A DNA stretch of 64,000 nt, taken from positions 12,550,157-12,614,156 of the forward strand of contig CM025849.1 of assembly GCA_003952965.2 (NCBI GenBank). The letters run 5' to 3'. Origin of the DNA: Morella rubra. Lineage: Eukaryota; Streptophyta; Magnoliopsida; Fagales; Myricaceae. Made by a program: the position numbers and the translations under genes. A model generated the notes under the pieces. That model had not been told where the DNA came from. It was given only the letters and a program-made list of their open reading frames with translations, and ran no database searches. Shown in pieces: positions 32,539-43,694 of the stretch (its first letter is position 1; every line of letters begins with the position of its first letter).

Positions 32539-33193
32539 GGGTTATATACCTATTTGGTTCTTAGGTTTTCAAATTGATCATAAAGGTCATTGAGTTTGTA
32601 ATTTTTATTAAACAAGTCCTTTCATTAAACTTCTATTTATAAAGTTAATGATTCATACGCTATACACATGTCAACCAAAACTAAAATCATGTGACTTCTA
32701 ATTTTTGTAAGTTTTTTGCTTAATTTTTTTTTACCTAGCATGTGTTGCTTGGGAGGGCTGCACGGCCCGGGATTTGCCGTAGTGTTAAAACCAACTCGTT
32801 CATATACTGGGTCAGGTCCGTCTGAGCTCGGTGCACATGAATGGTTTATCGGATTTCCATCGTTACCTAAAAAAAATATTTTTTCATAATTTTTTTTTCT
32901 AATTTTTTGTTTTTTAAATAATAAATCAAAGTAAATTTTTAAAATATTTTTAAAAATTAAAAAAAAATTAAGAAATAAAAAATTATAAGTCACATTATTT
33001 TAGTTTTAAGATGACACGTGTAAATTTATGATTAGAGCTGACGTGTGAATCATTAATTTTGATAATTAAATTTTAAAAGGAAGACTTCTTTGACAAAAAT
33101 TATAAACTGAAGCATCTCTATAATCAAGTTAAATATCTAAGGATGATTCGTTAAAAATTATCAAAATTTAGGGATGAGATGAGTATCGAACCC
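32539..33193. mobile_element. Mutator-type foldback MITE inserted in the U5-D promoter region
   Basis: The ends GGGTTATATACCTATTTGG and, inverted, GGGTTCGATACTCATCTCATC are flanked by a perfect 9-bp target duplication TTACTTTTA (32530-32538 and 33194-33202). Nine bases is the Mutator-superfamily signature. The arms contain TTTTCAAATTGATCATAAAGG and AAAACTAAAATCATGTGA, inverted on the other side, as in the related copy at 884-1358. A LINE 3' fragment (32736-32880) sits in the centre. Confidence 0.9.
32736..32880 (+). mobile_element. LINE 3'-end fragment inside the MITE
   Basis: Shares TGGGTCAGGTCCGTCTGAGCTCGGTGCA..TGAAT and the following TAGATTTTCC/GGATTTCCAT region with 11110-11200, and ends in an A-rich tract. 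It was probably inserted into the MITE, which lacks it at 884-1358. Confidence 0.6.
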
Positions 33194-33227
33194 TTACTTT
33201 TAAGCAGCGGTTTCAACTTTGTCCGAC

Positions 33228-33280
33228 CGTCCCACACGGGATACATGTGAGAGCGCAGTAGAAGAGAGCTAATATAACAC
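33228..33280 (+). promoter_or_regulatory. U5-D snRNA promoter (USE and good TATA)
   Basis: The USE CGTCCCACACGG (33228-33239) is followed after 33 bases by TATAACAC (33273-33280), 37 bases before the RNA start. The core is complete. The MITE inserted 26 bp upstream of the USE. Confidence 0.85.
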
Positions 33281-33309
33281 ACAGATTCCAGATAATAAAC
33301 AAACCACGG

Positions 33310-33432
33310 AGCCGTGCGGTGAGCACAGGGCGAACTATTCTTTCGCCTTTTACTAAAGAATACCGTGTGCCCGCCGCAGACAGCGGCATACGCTAATTTT
33401 TGAAGGCGCTGCTCCCAATGGGGTGAGGCACC
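33310..33432 (+). ncRNA. U5: U5 spliceosomal snRNA, copy D
   Basis: Begins AGCCGTGCGGTGAGCAC. Loop CGCCTTTTACT at 33344-33354 with its ATTCTTT/AAAGAAT stem. The long stem closes with GTGTGCCCGCCGC (one change from copies A and B). Sm site AATTTTTG at 33395-33402. The terminal hairpin differs most from the other copies (GCGCTGCTCCCAATGGGGTGAGGC) yet still pairs, which suggests selection on structure or an older split. Confidence 0.92.
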
Positions 33433-33440
33433 TATATTAA

Positions 33441-33448
33441 AGTTCCAA
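33441..33448 (+). terminator. snRNA 3' box of U5-D
   Basis: AGTTCCAA follows the terminal hairpin at the usual distance. It is one base longer than the AGTNNAA consensus, as in copy C. Confidence 0.7.
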
Positions 33449-33959
33449 GTTATTTTTAAATTTAAAATTTCTGATGATGCTTTAATGGTATGAGACACAA
33501 AGCCGAGCAAGTATATTTGAGTTTTATGTCGGCTACTGGAAGGCGTCAGATCTTGGAATTCTTCTTCTATTTTCAGCGTCCTTCATTTCGTTTTCTTCTT
33601 TTTTTTCCCAATAGAAATTCATACCTTATTCTTCTCATTTAATGGTTTTACGTGTATAAGAATATACAGAAAATACACAGTTCTTTTCATATGCTTTCTT
33701 TGTCTTTTCACCTTCTTTTTCCCAATAATTTTATATCGGGTAGGTTGGCTTAGATTATGGTCTTGCGCATGCCAAACCTTAATTGGACCGGGGTTTTTTT
33801 TTAAAGAACTTTATTGTGTTCACTTAGCCAATATTAATATCTATCCTAATTATTTTTTCATTAATGTCATTGGATATATCTCGAATTTATATGGATCGAG
33901 TTGAAAGAAAAGAAGAAACAAGTCTTGTTTGTAGAAAGCTTAGTCCCACATTAAGACTT

Positions 33960-35130
33960 TATTATGTAGAATTGAAGGAGTTTCAAAAATCATATTGACA
34001 AGCTTTTTTTGGGTTAAAGAAAAGATGCTGTAAGTCAGTGGCGGAGCCAGGAATAAATCTAAAGGGAGGCCAACTCTTAAGGGAAAATGACAGAGATTTT
34101 TTTTACTATGTAATGCAAAAAAAATATCTTAGAGTTAAAATATTGAAAATTAAGGATTGAAATTAAATTCATTTAGTATTACAAATAATGAGGGAGCTGA
34201 TATGAAAATACACCATGACAGAAAAAGTGAATTTTCCACATATGACAAATAGTTTATTTGGTTGGCCAACCCAACTGAATTGTGGTAAAGGTACAATGAT
34301 AATGACGTTATATATTTTTGGATAATAATGGTGCTTTATGTTGGTAGGCAAAGTTATTTGAAAATATACAATAATTAGTTTGTACTATTAATGTTAACTA
34401 TGTACAAATATTAGAGCAGAATTGCTTAGCCTATGCAACTTGCCCCCTCTCTTGTTATTGGAAGGAAGAGCACTCAAGCTCTGATCTTTACTTTTCGTTT
34501 AATAAGTGAATAAAAAGAGATGACATGTTCAAATATTCGACCTCCAAGATAGTATAGAGTGCGGATCTAATAGAATATCAAAAGATTGAACATGTCTCTT
34601 AAAAATTTCAATTACCTCAAGCATACTTTTCAGTCTACAAATAACATTATAAAAAAAATAACATCAAGATCTTAAAAGCATCAGAGATCTTAATCTAAAA
34701 CCACCACGTATTCATATATTGTGTGTATATAAACTTAAATCAGAGAAAGTTAACATCAAAATGAGATTCTATTTCAAGGAAATCAATCCACTGGGCTTTA
34801 AGGGGGACCGACTGGTTACAGGAGACACATATTAGTTATATACAATATAAAATCAACATTTTGAATTGGTCCAACCGGGGCCAGGACCTAGGTTGGACCC
34901 CCCCTCCCTTTGCCACTGTTGTAAGTCCTATAGTTGCCAATGTTGGCATATTAGATCTTGACAAGACAAGTCTTTTTTAAGTCAAAGAAAATTAAGATGC
35001 TATTAAGTCCTAGAAGCGATCAATGTGGGCTTGTTGGAACTTATGAAGACAAACCTTTTTTGAGTAAAAAACCAAAGATGTTGTAAGTCCTTCTAGTAGT
35101 TGCCAATGTGGGCTTGTTAGACCTTGACGA
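33960..35130. repeat. Minisatellite (unit about 90 bp) interrupted by a hAT element
   Basis: Units at about 33985-34035, 34919-34990, 34990-35095 and 35095-35130 share AAGATGCT.TAAGTC, CAATGTGGGCTTGTT.GA and CTTTTTT.GAGT.AAA. The hAT element at 34036-34918 sits inside one unit. Confidence 0.65.
34036..34918. mobile_element. Non-autonomous hAT element (CAGTGGCGGAG ends)
   Basis: Starts CAGTGGCGGAGCCAGG. The right end, inverted, is CAGTGGCAAAGGGAGG. An 8-bp target duplication flanks it with one mismatch (CTGTAAGT at 34028-34035, TTGTAAGT at 34919-34926). 883 bp, AT-rich, no transposase. The ends resemble plant Tip100-type hAT elements. Confidence 0.82.
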
Positions 35131-36852
35131 AGACATTAAATTTAAACAGGTTCCAATTATCACTTAATGATAACTTGGTTAAACGATTCGTTAGGATTGC
35201 AATGCCATGCATTTTGTTAGTGTTCCCTCAATTATGTCCAATGATCCGAAATATACTGATTTTTCAAGGGTCATTTAAGAAAAGCTTGATAATGTAGAGT
35301 CAAGAAAGTCAAAGTTGAACAACTGAGTTGGGTCAGCATTGCATGATAGTTTTGATGTTGTAATTTTCTGCAACAGTCTTAGAACGGACGAGTCAAACTT
35401 TTTCATGACTGACCAAGATTCCATCAACTTGTCGATCCAAGAAAACGGATTTTTGTCGCAAGCACAGTTTATTTCTCTAATATTTTGGAGTATAAAAATT
35501 TTTAGTAAAATAAATACACTTTAAAATTTTAACTTTACACATACACACTTTACCTTTCACAAATTTTAATAAATCTTAATAAAGTAAAGATTTCTAAAAT
35601 TTCGAGAATATTCTCTAAAATTTTAGTAAATAAACCTCCTGTATTTTTGTCGCAAAAATGGCCACTAGAATAGGCCGCAAATAAGGAGAGAAGAAAACTA
35701 ATGAAGTCATCATGGTGATTGATGATCTGTGGCTATCTGTATGATCTGGAAATTATAGATACCCACGAGCAAAAGGTATCAAAAAAAGCTGGCTAGCAAG
35801 AGCCAAGTGAGAATCTCACCTCATACTTGGCCTAACTTATACCCACCAGCAGGGCCACCATTATCTAAGCTTAGCCTTTGACTCCACCCACCGGCCCGGC
35901 CCCATGTATCACCCTCTCCCCTTCCATCGCTCCCCTCTCCTCTCTCTCTTCAAAGGTCAGCAGTACACAGACAAGTCCATCTTAAATCTCTGTCTCAATT
36001 TTCTTACTTCTCTTCAATTTTCGTTTATTATTCATCATCCGAGCGCACCGTAACAACATAAAACAAAGTCTTACATCATGGAGTTGCAAACCAGACAGCC
36101 CAGATTTTTTTTTTTTTGGCATGGTCCCTCCAATCCCTCTGGCTTCATTTATAAGACTAATAGTTACTGAATTTCATGGCTATATACTCCAAGACGTTTT
36201 TTTATAAGACTGAATGTTGTAATTAGTCAAGAAGGAAAACGTTTTTTTCGTTGTGCTTGGAATTTGACCGTTACATATATATACTCCAAGTTTACCTATA
36301 TTTTAGTTTGATATGGAACCAAAAGTATCAGTTATGTGTATAAAACTCTCCTTGTTAGTTAAACTAAATTCAAAAGTCATACTTGGAGTGACTTTTTTTT
36401 CTTTTTCTTGGGTTTTTTTTTGAAGTATTTGTTTCAGTCATTGTTTTGTTTGCTGGCAGAAAGTTATACAACTTTTGAGTAGTACTCTAGGCATTGGAGA
36501 GGATCCTCATCCCAATTTTGTCAGCGTAATCAGCACATTTTACCATAATTCAGTGGTTTGAAATTAGATAAAAACAAACAGATTCGGGCATAGATCAGCG
36601 TTTGGGCGAATTTCATTGGTTAAGTTAATGAATAAAAACCGCTGGTATCCGGATCAGTCCAAATGGAATTAGAACTGCGGAATTTATTTTCTGTAACATA
36701 TGAATACGATAATTTGTCTTTCCCGCTGAACCAACTTAATAAAAGCACCAGCATCTTTTGGGCCGCAACCCAAATCTCCATTTTTCAGCAGATGGAGTTA
36801 AGACAGATATGCAGAGAGAAATAGGAAAAGAAAATTAGGACTTTAATTTGAA
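35131..36852. other. Intergenic DNA with one MITE remnant
   Basis: At about 35470-35640 a reversed relative of the MITE at 9279-9464 is present (on the minus strand, GGTTTATTTACTAAAATTTTAGAGAATATT). Otherwise only short frames. The stretch at 35880-35960 is C/T-rich. Confidence 0.4.
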
Positions 36853-37275
36853 TCAGGTGTCTCCATGGGCAAGCACATCAACATGAGCGGTGCAAAATAG
36901 CAACCGGCGGAAAAATGAGAGCAACGCGGCTGTTGAAGCGTCCCTAGCCCTCCTGAGCGCCCCACGCCGCCTCCTCCCAAAACTCTTTGCCTTGCTCTTA
37001 ATTCTTCTCATTCTATAGGGCGCGGTCAGCTTTACTCTGCCGAAACACTTGTTTTCGTGGACACTCTCTTTGGTCGAGAACTTGTAGCTCCTCAGGTACA
37101 TTTGCCTGCATGAAATGGTATCCACCACCACAGGGTGCGCACGTGGGCGCCAGTTCGAGTTTGAGCCGACGAACTTCTCGTCGGAGTTCGGCCGCTCGAA
37201 GAGGTTCGTGTGGGTCGGCCGGCGGAGAGGGACACGGGGATCTTCTACGCAGTTTGGTATGCGAACGGAGGCCAT
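36853..37275 (-). CDS. Possible small basic protein of 140 residues
   Basis: I do not recognise this protein. It is the longest frame in a GC-rich island within AT-rich DNA. A TATA-like CTATATAC on the same strand lies about 86-93 bases upstream of the ATG, and the ATG at 37275 is the first one after it. The C-terminal half (from Met59, MYLRSYKFSTKE) is strongly basic with KSKAKSFGRRRRGALRRAR, then hydrophobic SFFRRLLFCTAHVDVLAH. This suggests nuclear or membrane-proximal localisation but proves nothing. An acceptor-like TTTCATGCAG just before Met59 could mean that the true CDS starts there (82 residues) after a leader intron. Overlapping frames on the other strand are also open, a side effect of GC content, so this remains tentative. 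Confidence 0.35.
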   Translation of the reverse strand: MASVRIPNCVEDPRVPLRRPTHTNLFERPNSDEKFVGSNSNWRPRAHPVVVDTISCRQMYLRSYKFSTKESVHENKCFGRVKLTAPYRMRRIKSKAKSFGRRRRGALRRARDASTAALLSFFRRLLFCTAHVDVLAHGDT

Positions 37276-37360
37276 TGGCTACGCCCCAAGATTTCAAAGT
37301 GGCGGGTTGGCTTTTAGCCTTTCGCCCTTACCTATAGAGAACAAAGGAAGCTTGGAGAGA

Positions 37361-37368
37361 CGTATATA
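37361..37368 (-). promoter_or_regulatory. TATA-like box for the minus-strand frame
   Basis: CTATATAC on the minus strand, 86 bases before the first ATG of the 140-residue frame. It supports transcription in that direction but is only one motif. Confidence 0.35.
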
Positions 37369-37375
37369 GAGAGGG

Positions 37376-39099
37376 AAGAAGAGACTCTTCTCGATGGGCA
37401 CAACGAATACTGTGGATTCATGTGTCTCGGAGCGAGCGGTGATGTATGCGAGGCACGTCATGAGGTTGTACATATATGAGATATCTATGGAGTCTCTAAA
37501 CCCAATCCTTTCATGCTTAGGAACTTTCGGCCTGTTGATTAGGACACGGTGTTAGGTTCTGACTCTTTTTGCTTTTGTTTCTCCAATAGGTTTCACGAAT
37601 TAGTCGTCACGCGTTTTAGGCGCAGAGAATGACACAAAGAAAAGGGCTAAAGATAGCCGAGAAGAGAAAGAAAGCATAAGGGGTAAAAAAGTAGTTGTGG
37701 GTTTAGCTCATCAGTGAGGATAACCATTGTTTTCCACCTATGATTAAAAAAAAAGGTAATAAATACTAAATTAGTAGTCACGGTGTACTTGAATAAGTTT
37801 TTGTGACTGTAACTTTTTAATTACTAATGTAATTTTAAATGAAAGTCTAAACCATCAATCTTAACATATTGAACTTTTTAAGTTTTATAAATAATTAAAT
37901 TATATTTTAAAATAAAATATGAGGATCAAAATTATGTTACGTGTCTAATTACAATATACGTAACACGAGTTTGATAATTGGATCCTTTTTAATAATATAA
38001 ATTGTTAAAATTTCATAATTTATGAGTTTAATGTGTCAAAGGCAATAATTTAGACTACTTTTTAAATTTTATTAGTAATTAAGGGGCTCAAAGCGATATT
38101 TTTTCTTTTAAAAATCATAAACTTTAGTGTCTTAGGTCCGGCTTACGTTTGTCTCCCCCCCTCCGCCTCTTGTTCCGTCAATAATATTAACTTAACTTTA
38201 GAACACGCGGCACTCAGGGTCACCTGTAAACAACGATTTGTAAAAATAATTTTTAGGAACGAGCCAGGATTAGAAATCAACAGAGATGAAGTTAGGACTG
38301 GAACTCTGGCTTGTTTTACTAAAGTAAATTTGCAGGGACCAAAATGTAAAACACTCCCAATCCCGCGTCGAGTGGAAAAGAATAGCAATAAAAAAGGCAG
38401 GGTTTGTCAAACAACTTAAATTTGGACCATAAATTTACTTGTGAGTCAAAATAAGTCTGGAAGAAACTTTTTGAAGATATATGTAACAACTAAAAATAGC
38501 CAAAAACAGGAGTCCAAATGATTAAACTGGTCAACCCTTCCCGAAGTCTTTCGGTATATCAGCGTTAAGGCAGTACTCTCAATTAAAGTGGTTTCTGGAA
38601 TACTTTGGTCCTGTCGACTGTTATTTTATTTTATTTTTTTGTTAAATCTGACATATTATATGTTTTTTTAAAAAATAGGAATACAACAACCAACAAAAGC
38701 AAAGAAAAGAAAAGGAAGAAACAAACTAAGGTAGTTTCAGACCATTAAACCTCCACAGTCCACGATTAAGAAGAAAATAAGAAGGAAAATCTTCTGAGAA
38801 GGAGTGGGCAGGCGCCAACTCTCCGGGCCTCGAATCACAATCCAGGCCCAGTTCACTCCAGGTTTTAAGTGCTACTAATTTTATTTTCCCTTCAGGCGAT
38901 TGAAGAGGAAAATAAATAATTAAATCCAATCCTTTTTTCTTTTTGTAAGCTTTAATGTCAGCTATAGTAGCCAAGAAAAAAAAAATTTCAGCTGTAGTAA
39001 TTTATAGCAATTTTTTTTAAAATTTCCTGTTATTTCGAAATTGTTTCTGCTATACTTGAACCCTATGCCTTCTCTCCCGCCCTCTCTTTCTGTGTAGCC
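37376..39099. other. Intergenic DNA upstream of RPP30
   Basis: No convincing gene. The minus-strand frame at 38726-38974 lies head to head with RPP30 but shows no domain or conserved start. The final 40 bases before the RPP30 ATG are C/T-rich (CTTCTCTCCCGCCCTCTCTT), typical of a TATA-less housekeeping leader. Confidence 0.4.
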
Positions 39100-42000
39100 A
39101 TGGGGTTCTTCGACCTCAACATACCGCACCTTGATTCGTCACTGTCTGATAAGACCGCGTTCAAAGCCAGACGAACGAAGCTCGTGATAAAGGCCATGGA
39201 GCTAGGGTACACCGGCATCGCCTACAACCGTACGATCAAGGGCGTAATGTCGGACAACGACCGTTGCGCCATCTCGCTCCTCACTTTATCCTCGCTCCTC
39301 AAGCTTGCCCCTTCTCTCTCCTCCTCTGTCGGTCTCCACCGAGACTTCCTCGGAGTTCCACGTGCCTCACCCTTCCGCCAGTACACACGCCTCACTGTAT
39401 GCGTGGAAAGCCAATCTCAGGCCCAGGCCCTCAATTCCGGAAACCCTATTTTGAAGACCTACGACTTGGTCGCTGTGAGGGCCTTGAACCAGACCGTGTT
39501 CGACCAAGCGTGTGAGAAATTGGAGGTTTGTCGTCTTGAACTTTTTATTGGGTTCTCAGTTTCGGTTGCTTGGAAAGTTGAGGAAACCGGAAAAGAAAAT
39601 TACTCGTTTGATAAAAATTTAGGCTTCTAAATTTGGATTTGCACCTTTTTCTTTGCAAGGAAAGCATTGTATGGTATGGGATTATTGTTGGGAGTATCTT
39701 TTTGTTGTCGTGTTTGTCGGCTGAGAAAGTTGAGGAATTTTGAGTATTAGAATATGGAGCATTATGGACTAATTGGTGATTAGAAATATGTCTTCCCTTG
39801 AATAATGGTTTATTGATACTTATTTTGAATGACTAGGTAGATATAATTGCGATTGACTTCTCAGAGAAGCTGCCTTTCCGATTGAAGCTGCCTATGGTTA
39901 AAGCTGCCATTGCGGTTTGTTCTTTTATGCTTTCCGTCTCTTTCTCTGTCTTTCTTTATTCTTTGTTGGATTTCTGCCCTTCTTAGTCATTCTGAGGGTA
40001 TTGGGAACTCTTTTGATATCTTGCTTTTCAATGTACAGCGGGGAGTTTATTTTGAGATCACATATTCTGATCTTATCTCGGATGTCCAGACAAGGAGGCA
40101 AATGATATCAAATGCTAAGGTGTGAATCGCAAAATACATCTATCAACAATTTCATGTGACATTTGCATATCTTGATGTTCTTATGATTGCATTTCACAAC
40201 GGACCCCCTCATTAGTTCCTAATAACTTTTGTTTTTTAAATCTTTGCTGGTCTATGAGAAAAATTGGTAGCCCCACGAATTGTAATTTATTCATGTTATA
40301 AATCTGAATTTCTTTATCTATCCTCTGCAAGTTGACCTTGTTTTCTCATCTAATGCCATCCTAAGAAAGACAAAAAATCGAACTTCATTTATATGAAAAG
40401 CTTACATTAGGAATGTTAGTTCTTTTTCATTTCCAAATGTTAATTTTTTTGACATAACTTGCATGAGAATCTTAAAGCAAGATAATTTGTCTCAGAAAAA
40501 GGAATAAGGCTGAAACCCTGACTATGTTACTGAAACGGTTTTGGCATGTTTTTGATGAGGTGCATTAGCATGTGTTGCAAGGTATGGTCTGTTGACTTAT
40601 TTCTTGTTTCCAAGTGATTAGTGTATTTGAAATTAATCATTAGGGCGTATTCTCCATAATTTTGCAGTTGCTGGTGGATTGGACTCAAGGAAAAAATCTT
40701 ATTCTGTCAAGTGCTGCCCTTTCTGTAAATGATATTAGAGGGCCGAATGATGTTGCAAATTTATCTTCATTGCTTGGGCTCTCTAGGGAACGAGCTAAAG
40801 CAGCTATTTCCAAAAATTGTAGGTACGAGTACTTTTTGAAACCCTCACAGTTGTTTTGAGACACAGAGCTGATATTTGAATACATCTGGAAATCTCTGCC
40901 TTGATGTTTTTCAGGACCCTTGTAGCGAAATCTTTAAGGAAAAAACAATTTTTCAAGGAGGCCATCAGAGTTGAAGTAATATCAGCTGGTGGACAATTAG
41001 ACTCCACCAAATCTTTGTCTGGTGATTGGTTAAAATGGGATCCCATCTCTAGTGGTGAAGGTGATTTGCTATTGGAGGACATGGCAAAGTCTTTTTCTGC
41101 CTCCAGTGAAGCATCAAAAACAGTGAAAGCTATTGATTTCACTTCAGTTATTGATAGCATGCCATCACTTGGTTTTCAAGTCAAGGCTTTGATTTCTCAA
41201 ACTGAAGCTGTGCCCCAACCTCCAGATGTTGGAAAGACCCTTTTAGCTGCTACTGAAGTAGTTGAGGTATCTGCTGCAGCTGGTGGCCAGCCTGAGCAGC
41301 TTGAGAGACTTGATATTGTTCTGCGACCAGATCAAACTTCATTCAATGGCTCTCTATCACACCAGTCCTCTGGCTTTGTAAATACTGGAAATTTAAATTC
41401 AGCAAGTGATGCCAAAAGAGCTTTCACTAACTCTGAGGAAATTAGAACTCCTACAACGACCTCCAAAGTAGAAGAAGAAACTAAAAGTGGATCAGATGTG
41501 AAGCTGTTTTGTAATGTCACAGAAAAGTATGATTTGGAATTACAAAAATGTGTGTGTAGTCGTGAATCACATATTGTTCCAGAAAATGAAGATGTAACAT
41601 TTGGTGCATCAACTAGGGACTTGGAATTAGCTGCTTCCTGTGATGCTGTTTCTAAAAGAGATCTTCCGATGCTGTCTGAGGATGTTGGCCTTCCTGTTCC
41701 TATGAATGAAGATTCTAAGAGTACAAATAAATTTGATGTGGTGTTGGGTTTTGCTACGGATGGAGTGTCCATGGAGGTAGATACGCAAAATCAAGATGAT
41801 AGATCTTTCGCCTTTAGTGGTGCAGCTCCACATGAGCCTTTTGCAGAGAGAGAACAATTTCAGGAACCGGGGATGGATGTGGCTCTACTTTCTGATCGCC
41901 TTCCAACTCAAGAGTCTTATTTTGACCAGATGATTATAAGTGATTCCTCAGCCGCAAACCATGAGTCGGTAGTGGGTGCAATGGACAAGCAAAGGCATAG

Positions 42001-42756
42001 TGAAGCTGATACTGAATCTCACAATCCAACCTTGGTTCAGTGTATATCAGGTAACACGTCTTGTTTGTGTGTGGTAATTCTTAGCATAGCAACCATATTC
42101 ATACTCAGTTTACTGCATAGTGACATAGTCCTTCATTGTTGCTTCATTTGCTTTTGTTGTTCTCCTTTCCCCCTTCTCTTCCCCCTCCCTCTCCCCTCTT
42201 GAAAATTTCTTGGCTACAGTTACTGCTGCGAATTTTTGGCAAGACAAATTTCGAAAGTGATTTTATTGAAGATTTTCATGGCTTTAGTTGCTGTTAGATT
42301 GATTTATTTTATTCCGCCCTATGATTTGTGTAATTTAGCTTTTAATTCTAACAACTTTGAAGCTTGAGTTAGGCTGTCTTAGTCGCAAGTAGATCTCGTT
42401 TCTTAAGAAGTACTTTTGATTTAGACTTTCTCATCATAATTTCTTGACTTTTGTTATTGAATGCTCAAAGTGTAGTGAGTCTGACTCTCCCTCTATATTT
42501 CCTTAGCTTTTGAAAATTTAGGTCGCCAATTCTGTTTTGCTTTTGTTTCTTTTGTTTTGGGTGGTCAATCAAGCTCTTTGATATACCACTGAGTTACTTA
42601 TGGACTTTACTGAATACAGGGAGATCAAGACCAAGACCAAGACCAAGAGGGACAGCATTTCATCGAGCTGTTTTATTTCCTCTCAAGCATCTCTTGAATC
42701 CCATAGCTTTCAAGAAAAGAAGTAAGAAAAGGAAAAGCGGGGTTAAGATGCTGTAG
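39100..42756 (+). CDS. RPP30: RNase P/MRP protein subunit p30 (six exons)
   Basis: Nuclear/nucleolar protein subunit of the RNase P/MRP ribonucleoproteins that mature tRNA 5' ends and process rRNA; the Arabidopsis counterpart is GAF1. Predicted exons: 39100-39525, 39837-39914, 40039-40119, 40668-40822, 40915-42050, 42620-42756. All junctions are GT-AG with matching phases, giving 670 residues. The first four exons hold the p30 domain: MGFFDLNIP at the start, IKAMELGYTGIAYN, LKTYDLVAVRAL (about 126-137), then IIAIDFSEKLPFRLK (about 144), RGVYFEITYSDLI (about 169) and ILSSAALSVNDIRGPNDVANL (about 205). Exon 5 adds about 380 residues of low-complexity, Ser/Glu-rich, probably disordered sequence. 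Exon 6 is basic, with SRPRPRPRG and KKRSKKRKSG, a likely nuclear or nucleolar signal and RNA contact. The start follows a C/T-rich leader and matches the family N-terminus. Confidence 0.92.
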
Positions 42757-42807
42757 CTGTGCAACTATTGTTTTAATTAATCAATTTTGATGGTAATATT
42801 TAAAATC

Positions 42808-42995
42808 GTTGGGGGTTGAATAGGACTATAATCTATATTTTCATAGCCTTGTCATTTGTTACCATTCAGGCTGAATGCTGGAAATTTTGTCTTCAGTCTT
42901 TTTTTTATTTATCCAAAATAGGAGCCTTTGAAATTTGTCTGCCATTGCTCTAGAAGAGATCAAAGTCGGTTTATTTCGAATAAAAAGAAGCCCAT
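42808..42995 (+). repeat. RPP30 3'-flank module shared with the array at 51-58 kb
   Basis: Begins GTTGGGGGTTGAATAGGACT and includes CATTTGTTACCATTCAGGCT, GAATGCTGGAAATTTT, TGCTCTAGAAGAGATCAAAG and GAATAAAAAGAAGCCC. Matching modules occur at 51063, 52623, about 52995 (partial), 57869 and about 58210 (partial). It lies 52 bases after the RPP30 stop, so it is probably part of the RPP30 3' UTR. Confidence 0.85.
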
Positions 42996-43694
42996 TTACA
43001 ATTAGCTTTTATTTCGAATAAAAAGAGATTCACTCAATATTATAATTAGAGATTCAACGGCTTGTAGGCATATTTTTTACGTGTCAGAGGTATTTATAGC
43101 ATGTGTTTCGTATTTCATAATTCTTATATCATAGCGTAATGCACCAATTGAAACAAAATCAAATCGCAACGTTGGGATGCTTAACGGGACCAAATGCCCA
43201 ACGACACGGTAGACTGAGTGCTATGACTCCACTGGCTCTAAATAAAGGAACAGAGGCCTGCAGTTGATACATCTGAAGCCCAAAGTCCGTATCATGACTG
43301 AAGTGGGCTGCTCAAGCTTTATCTTTCGGTCTTGTTCTTATTGGCGGCTGTGGGCTGGGGAAGGGGAAACAAGCAGACTAAAGTTTCCCTGTTGCCCGGC
43401 GCAATGGTTCTCTTGGCTGCACAGTCGAGTCGAGTCGAGTCGCCAATCCCAGTTCATGAGGAGGCATGGCCATTGGCCGTATATTTGGAAGAAATGAATG
43501 GACTCAAAAGTTCTAGCACATTCTTCATCTGTGCTTTATATTTCTCTCATCTAATGACTTGGGCTCGTTTTGGATCAAATGAGTATCTCCTGACCCCGCA
43601 ACTTTAAGCCGATGATTTTTGGGTTTTTTTTTTACGGCAAATGGGGCTCAATGTAGGCTGTGGAAAGGTTCGGAATTAAGGGCATCTAAAGAAT

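Noticed and set aside
38726..38974. Minus-strand frame of 82 residues head to head with RPP30
   Set aside because: No domain, no promoter signal on its strand, low-complexity composition (AYKKKKG); such frames occur by chance at this length.
40901..42202. 433-residue frame read as a free-standing gene
   Set aside because: It is exon 5 of RPP30 with intron bases at both ends; splice signals at 40914 and 42051 and phase agreement place it inside that gene.
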